Below the pieces are notes generated by a model. It made no database searches and was not told the DNA's origin. It was given only the letters and a program-made list of their open reading frames with translations. The translations under genes and the position numbers were made by a program. Positions 31,157 through 33,926 of a stretch of DNA of 33,926 nt are shown here, piece by piece. Every line of letters starts with the position of its first letter. Positions within the stretch are counted from its first letter, which is position 1. This DNA is from an uncultured Prevotella sp. (GTDB lineage: Bacteria > Bacteroidota > Bacteroidia > Bacteroidales > Bacteroidaceae), in contig CABSIA010000014.1 of NCBI GenBank assembly GCA_902477645.1, positions 1 through 33,926 of the forward strand. Direction: 5' to 3'.

Positions 31157-31327
31157 ATGAAAAAGAAATATATTGCTCCTAAAATAGAGATAGAGTCAGT
31201 AGAATCGGCCTGCTCGTTGATGGCTGCGTCTACACAGGATATTCCTGTATATGAAGAAGAGGCTGATGACAGTGACGCAATGAGTAAGCAGCACAACTCT
31301 TTCAATGTATGGGATGATTGGAATTAA
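31157..31327 (+). CDS. Small acidic peptide of a Prevotella-type family, function unknown
   Basis: A 56-residue peptide from the ATG at 31157; a longer frame from 31136 overlaps the previous stop and is less likely. The N-terminus is basic (MKKKYIAPKIEIE), followed by ESACSLMAAS near residues 18-27, then an acidic stretch (YEEEADDSDAM) and a C-terminus KQHNSFNVWDDWN. There is no hydrophobic signal peptide. I have the impression that short proteins of the form MKKxYxxPxIE ... (L/M)MAAS ... acidic ... W-D are common in Prevotella and Bacteroides, but I know no assigned function. The small residues MAAS before a variable acidic tail recall a leader/core layout of a processed peptide (inference). 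It is the last gene of the four-gene operon. Confidence 0.75.
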   Translation: MKKKYIAPKIEIESVESACSLMAASTQDIPVYEEEADDSDAMSKQHNSFNVWDDWN

Positions 31328-31396
31328 CAGTTGTAAATAAGAAATGCAACATATATCAACACTGGAGGTAAATTAAGAAAAACGGCTAAAAAAAAT

Positions 31397-31485
31397 GAAG
31401 CAGGCTTCAAGTGCCAATGGAATGAAGTTCAAAGGCACTTGAAGCCTGCTTCGTTGGCACTTGACGCCTGCTTGCTTTTTTTGTG
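31397..31485. terminator. Hairpin of GAAGCAGG repeats, probable bidirectional terminator
   Basis: A perfect 19-bp stem (31397-31415 with 31434-31452) sits between convergent genes ending at 31327 and 31500. Reading minus, the hairpin is followed by eight T residues; reading plus, T7 follows at 31475-31481. The sequence is built of 22-bp units at 31397, 31419, 31441 and 31463 related to those at 515-572, some in inverted orientation. Confidence 0.8.
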
Positions 31486-31499
31486 CATTTTTTAGCTCC

Positions 31500-32279
31500 C
31501 TATTTTTTTATTATCGCTCTGACCACGAACCAGAGATGCATCATGGCTGTCGGCACGAGTCCGTAATGCCGTCTCATGACCGAGAATCGCTCTTTTAGCG
31601 AGTTGCGGTGGTTTTGCCTGCTCATACCGCCCTCAAGGAAATTTGCCACTACCATTCCTACGTTTCTAATCGGCAGTTTCTGTTGCTTGCCGAGTTTCAT
31701 TATGCGTATGCACCAGTCTACGTCGGCACTGTAGCGGTATTCGAGATTGTATGGTGTCTGGCGGGCGAGATCTGTACGGGCATAGAAAGCCTGATGGCAG
31801 ACGAGCATTCCGTGGATAAACGAGCGCCATGAGAGTCTCGCTGGTGCGGCATGGCGGCGGTGGCGTATAAAATTTCCATTGGTGTCGACGATGTCGGTCT
31901 CTCCATACAGCACGGCTGGCAACGTCTCGCCCTCGCCAACCGTAGCCTCAACATTCTCAAGAGTCTCGGCGGACGGGAATGTGTCGCCGGCGTTCAGAAA
32001 CAGCACGTAGTTTCCCGTGGCCATCCGCAATCCCTTGTTCATGGCGTCGTATAGCCCCCGGTCGGGCTCCGATACGACTGTTATCTCGTGCAGAGACTCA
32101 TCGTCGTCATCGTTGCGCCGTTTGTATTCCATAGCCATAGCCATGGTGTCATCAGTGGATGCGCCGTCAACGATTATGTGCTCCACCTCCTGATATGTCT
32201 GCCCCTGCACACTGTCTAAAGTACGCTGCAAAACAGCAGCGGCATTGTAGGTACAGGTTATTACCGTAAACTTAATCAT
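31500..32279 (-). CDS. Family 2 glycosyltransferase
   Basis: A 259-residue GT-A fold glycosyltransferase of family 2, which adds a sugar from a nucleotide donor to a growing surface glycan. The start is the ATG at 32279, overlapping the GT4 stop as ATGA; the longer frame upstream only runs through that gene. Motifs are FTVITCTYNAAAVLQRTLDS (nucleotide-binding strand), EHIIVDGASTDDT, EPDRGLYDAMNKGLRMATG, and NAGD in the DXD position. The protein ends with a weak hydrophobic segment (AMMHLWFVVRAI) that may tie it to the membrane. Length and motifs resemble WcaA/WcaE-type colanic acid or O-antigen transferases. The sugar and the acceptor are unknown. Confidence 0.92.
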   Translation of the reverse strand: MIKFTVITCTYNAAAVLQRTLDSVQGQTYQEVEHIIVDGASTDDTMAMAMEYKRRNDDDDESLHEITVVSEPDRGLYDAMNKGLRMATGNYVLFLNAGDTFPSAETLENVEATVGEGETLPAVLYGETDIVDTNGNFIRHRRHAAPARLSWRSFIHGMLVCHQAFYARTDLARQTPYNLEYRYSADVDWCIRIMKLGKQQKLPIRNVGMVVANFLEGGMSRQNHRNSLKERFSVMRRHYGLVPTAMMHLWFVVRAIIKK

Positions 32280-33550
32280 AAGCGATAATTTTTGAAGGCG
32301 CATGCCTCGTTGTAAATCTCGATGTATTTCACTGCTACGCTGTGTTGCGAATAGTTGTGTAGCACCTTTTGCACACAAGCCTTTTGCAGAGTCTCACTTT
32401 CGGCCTCGTCAAGCACCCAATGTATGCCATTAGCCAAATCGTCGGCATCGCAATAGTCGGCAACATAGCCAGTTTTCTTGTGGTCTATCATCTCCGGTAT
32501 TCCACCTACACGGAAACCGACACACGGCACACCGCATGCCATTGCCTCCATCAGCGTGTTTGGAAGGTTCTCGGATAGCGAGGGCAGCACAAAGACATCG
32601 GCAGACTGATAAAAATCTACAATCTGGCGGGCGTTGCCTACATAGCCAAGCGGAATTGTCGGGAAAGGCAGCTTGCCCTCAAACTCCTCGCCATGGCCAC
32701 CCAAAATGGCCACGCAGGTGTTGTCTTTCATTTCTGGATATGCGGCAGCCATTTTCCGGCAAGCCCCAACAAGATAGTCCATACCTTTGTATGGATTGGT
32801 GGCACGTTGGGCGATGAAGAGGATTATGCGCTTGTCGGCAGGCAACGACGCACGCAAACGAGCCTCACGCTTGTCGCCCTTGCAGTAAATCCGGGTGTCG
32901 ATAGGATTTGGAACGGTATAAACTTTGTGCCCGGTGAGCAGACCGCTCAGCCGCGCCTCGGCTGTAAGCCATTTGCTGCATGCCGCAAAAGTTATGTTTT
33001 TACCTCTCAGCAGTTTCTGCTTCCGCTTCCACACCTTGGCTGAAAGGTCGTTCTTTGAGCCTCCGCCCGGCAGATATTTGCAGTTTCCGCAACCTGTGCT
33101 ATAATGATGACAGCCTAAGGAGAGATGGCATATAGAGGATGCGGGCCACACGTCGTGCATAGTCCATACGACTGGTTTCCCGCTTGCCAGAATTTTCTTT
33201 ATAATCTTGAGCGACAGAAATCCCTGGTTTATCCAGTGAAGATGTATTATGTCTGCCTCCTTGAACTCTTGTGTCTTGGTTATGTCAATGCCCGTGTTGG
33301 CAATAGATACGGCAAAAAGATTTTTGCGGCTGAAATGTTCGTTTAGCCAGATTATGAGCCTCTCATAAAGAAAACTCCAGTTCTTGCCGAGCCAAGAGCC
33401 TGCCGATGACACATAGATATTATCGGACTGCTTCTCCATGACGAGCATTTTTGCCGACACGCCATTGTTTATCAGAGCCTCGGTAAGTCTGCGTGCGGCA
33501 ACAGCCGCACCGCCTGTATTCTCGCTTGTATTTACAATTAGTACTCTCAT
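32276..33550 (-). CDS. Family 4 glycosyltransferase
   Basis: A 424-residue GT-B fold retaining glycosyltransferase. The ATG at 33550 (MRVLIVNTSENTGGAAVAAR) is preferred; the frame from 33598 covers the promoter. The N-terminal donor-site glycine loop is NTGGAAVAARRL, and HLHWINQGFLS and WTMHDVWPASSICHLS follow in the acceptor domain. A Cys-rich stretch (CHHYSTGCGNCKYLPG) near 160-175 is common in this subgroup. The C-terminal domain has the EX7E-type motif SLSENLPNTLMEAMACGVPC and then GGIPEMIDHKKTGYV. It is translationally coupled to the GT2 gene. The two are likely to act on the same exopolysaccharide, with more genes probably elsewhere since the operon ends at the terminator. Confidence 0.93.
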   Translation of the reverse strand: MRVLIVNTSENTGGAAVAARRLTEALINNGVSAKMLVMEKQSDNIYVSSAGSWLGKNWSFLYERLIIWLNEHFSRKNLFAVSIANTGIDITKTQEFKEADIIHLHWINQGFLSLKIIKKILASGKPVVWTMHDVWPASSICHLSLGCHHYSTGCGNCKYLPGGGSKNDLSAKVWKRKQKLLRGKNITFAACSKWLTAEARLSGLLTGHKVYTVPNPIDTRIYCKGDKREARLRASLPADKRIILFIAQRATNPYKGMDYLVGACRKMAAAYPEMKDNTCVAILGGHGEEFEGKLPFPTIPLGYVGNARQIVDFYQSADVFVLPSLSENLPNTLMEAMACGVPCVGFRVGGIPEMIDHKKTGYVADYCDADDLANGIHWVLDEAESETLQKACVQKVLHNYSQHSVAVKYIEIYNEACAFKNYRL

Positions 33551-33568
33551 TTGAAATGATGATTTATG

Positions 33569-33598
33569 CAAAAGTAATTGAAAAGTGTGAATTGACAA
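33569..33598 (-). promoter_or_regulatory. Promoter for the glycosyltransferase pair
   Basis: On the minus strand TTTG (33598-33595) and TACTTTTG (33576-33569) are separated by 18 bases, and the ATG lies about 19 bases downstream of the -7 box. This is close to the Bacteroidetes consensus and supports the start at 33550. Confidence 0.65.
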
Positions 33599-33837
33599 AA
33601 AGAATTATAAAAAAACAATCGCGATTTGAAATGTCATACAGCAATATTACCACTATAGAATAAAAACAGGTTTGTGTTTCCCATTAAAAATACACTAATT
33701 GATGTATGATTTACAGAAAAGCATAATAGGTTGAAAGCTAAGGAGGCCCCAAAAAGCAATATTATAGTTGTGCCCGAGCACACAATGTTGATTTATATCA
33801 AGAAAAGGAGAAAAACGTCGCTTTTGAAAGTGAAAAG

Positions 33838-33869
33838 CTTGCAGAAGTGTGAAAATGTCACTACCTTTG
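33838..33869 (+). promoter_or_regulatory. Promoter reading out of the right edge
   Basis: CTTG (33838-33841), 20 bases, then TACCTTTG (33862-33869) and CA. It points to a gene beyond 33926; the 57 bases after it are an A/T-rich leader without a start codon that leads anywhere in the window. The remaining gap 33599-33837 shows no gene. Confidence 0.6.
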
Positions 33870-33926
33870 CATCGTCAAAAGGTTAATAGATTGTTTAGGT
33901 TAGTAGTAATAGATTTAGGTTTTTAG

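Overview
The window looks like a chromosomal segment of a Bacteroidales bacterium, most likely Prevotella in the broad sense. The evidence is a PorU/PorV pair of the type IX secretion system (T9SS), Bacteroidetes-type promoters (TTTG-N19-TAnnTTTG), little use of Shine-Dalgarno sites, secreted proteins with short Gly-Lys-Lys C-terminal signatures, and several dispersed palindromic repeat families. No tRNA, rRNA, CRISPR array, transposase or phage gene was found.

Layout. (1) 1-8633, plus strand: a 5'-truncated TrmH-family RNA methyltransferase, a fumarylacetoacetate hydrolase-family enzyme, porU, porV, ispF and an M49 dipeptidyl-peptidase III lipoprotein. (2) 8804-9952: an acyltransferase-3 membrane protein between two GC-rich repeat clusters. 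(3) 17429-10031, minus strand: seven tightly packed envelope genes, namely a phosphoethanolamine-transferase-like sulfatase-fold protein, two acyltransferase-3 proteins, a UbiA-type polyprenyl-phosphate phosphoribosyltransferase, a HAD phosphatase, a GtrA protein and a large polytopic protein. One consensus promoter lies upstream of the first gene. (4) 17430-18201: a gene-poor region with a 31-bp-arm inverted repeat, three tandem 64-bp repeats and two promoter-like motifs, followed by trpS. (5) 19559-24699: a small secreted protein, a PL1-type pectate lyase and a PL11-type rhamnogalacturonan lyase, ended by a strong terminator. (6) 24889-31327: a consensus promoter, a leader of about 440 nt, then four genes: a beta-helix-like secreted protein with an AT-rich core, a 1207-residue protein with tandem repeats and a C-terminal dockerin-like module, a protein with a cohesin-like N-terminal domain, and a 56-residue acidic peptide. 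(7) 33550-31500, minus strand: GT4 and GT2 glycosyltransferases. The right edge carries a promoter pointing out of the window.

How they may fit together. PorU and PorV export and anchor proteins at the cell surface, and the pectin lyases and some proteins of region 6 carry C-termini that resemble T9SS signals. The UbiA-HAD-GtrA-polytopic set matches, at family level, the mycobacterial route to polyprenyl-phosphate pentofuranose donors, and could modify a surface glycan together with the neighbouring acyltransferases and the EptA-like enzyme. The least understood parts are the region 6 operon with its leader, and the repeat families, which in three places supply coding sequence to neighbouring genes.
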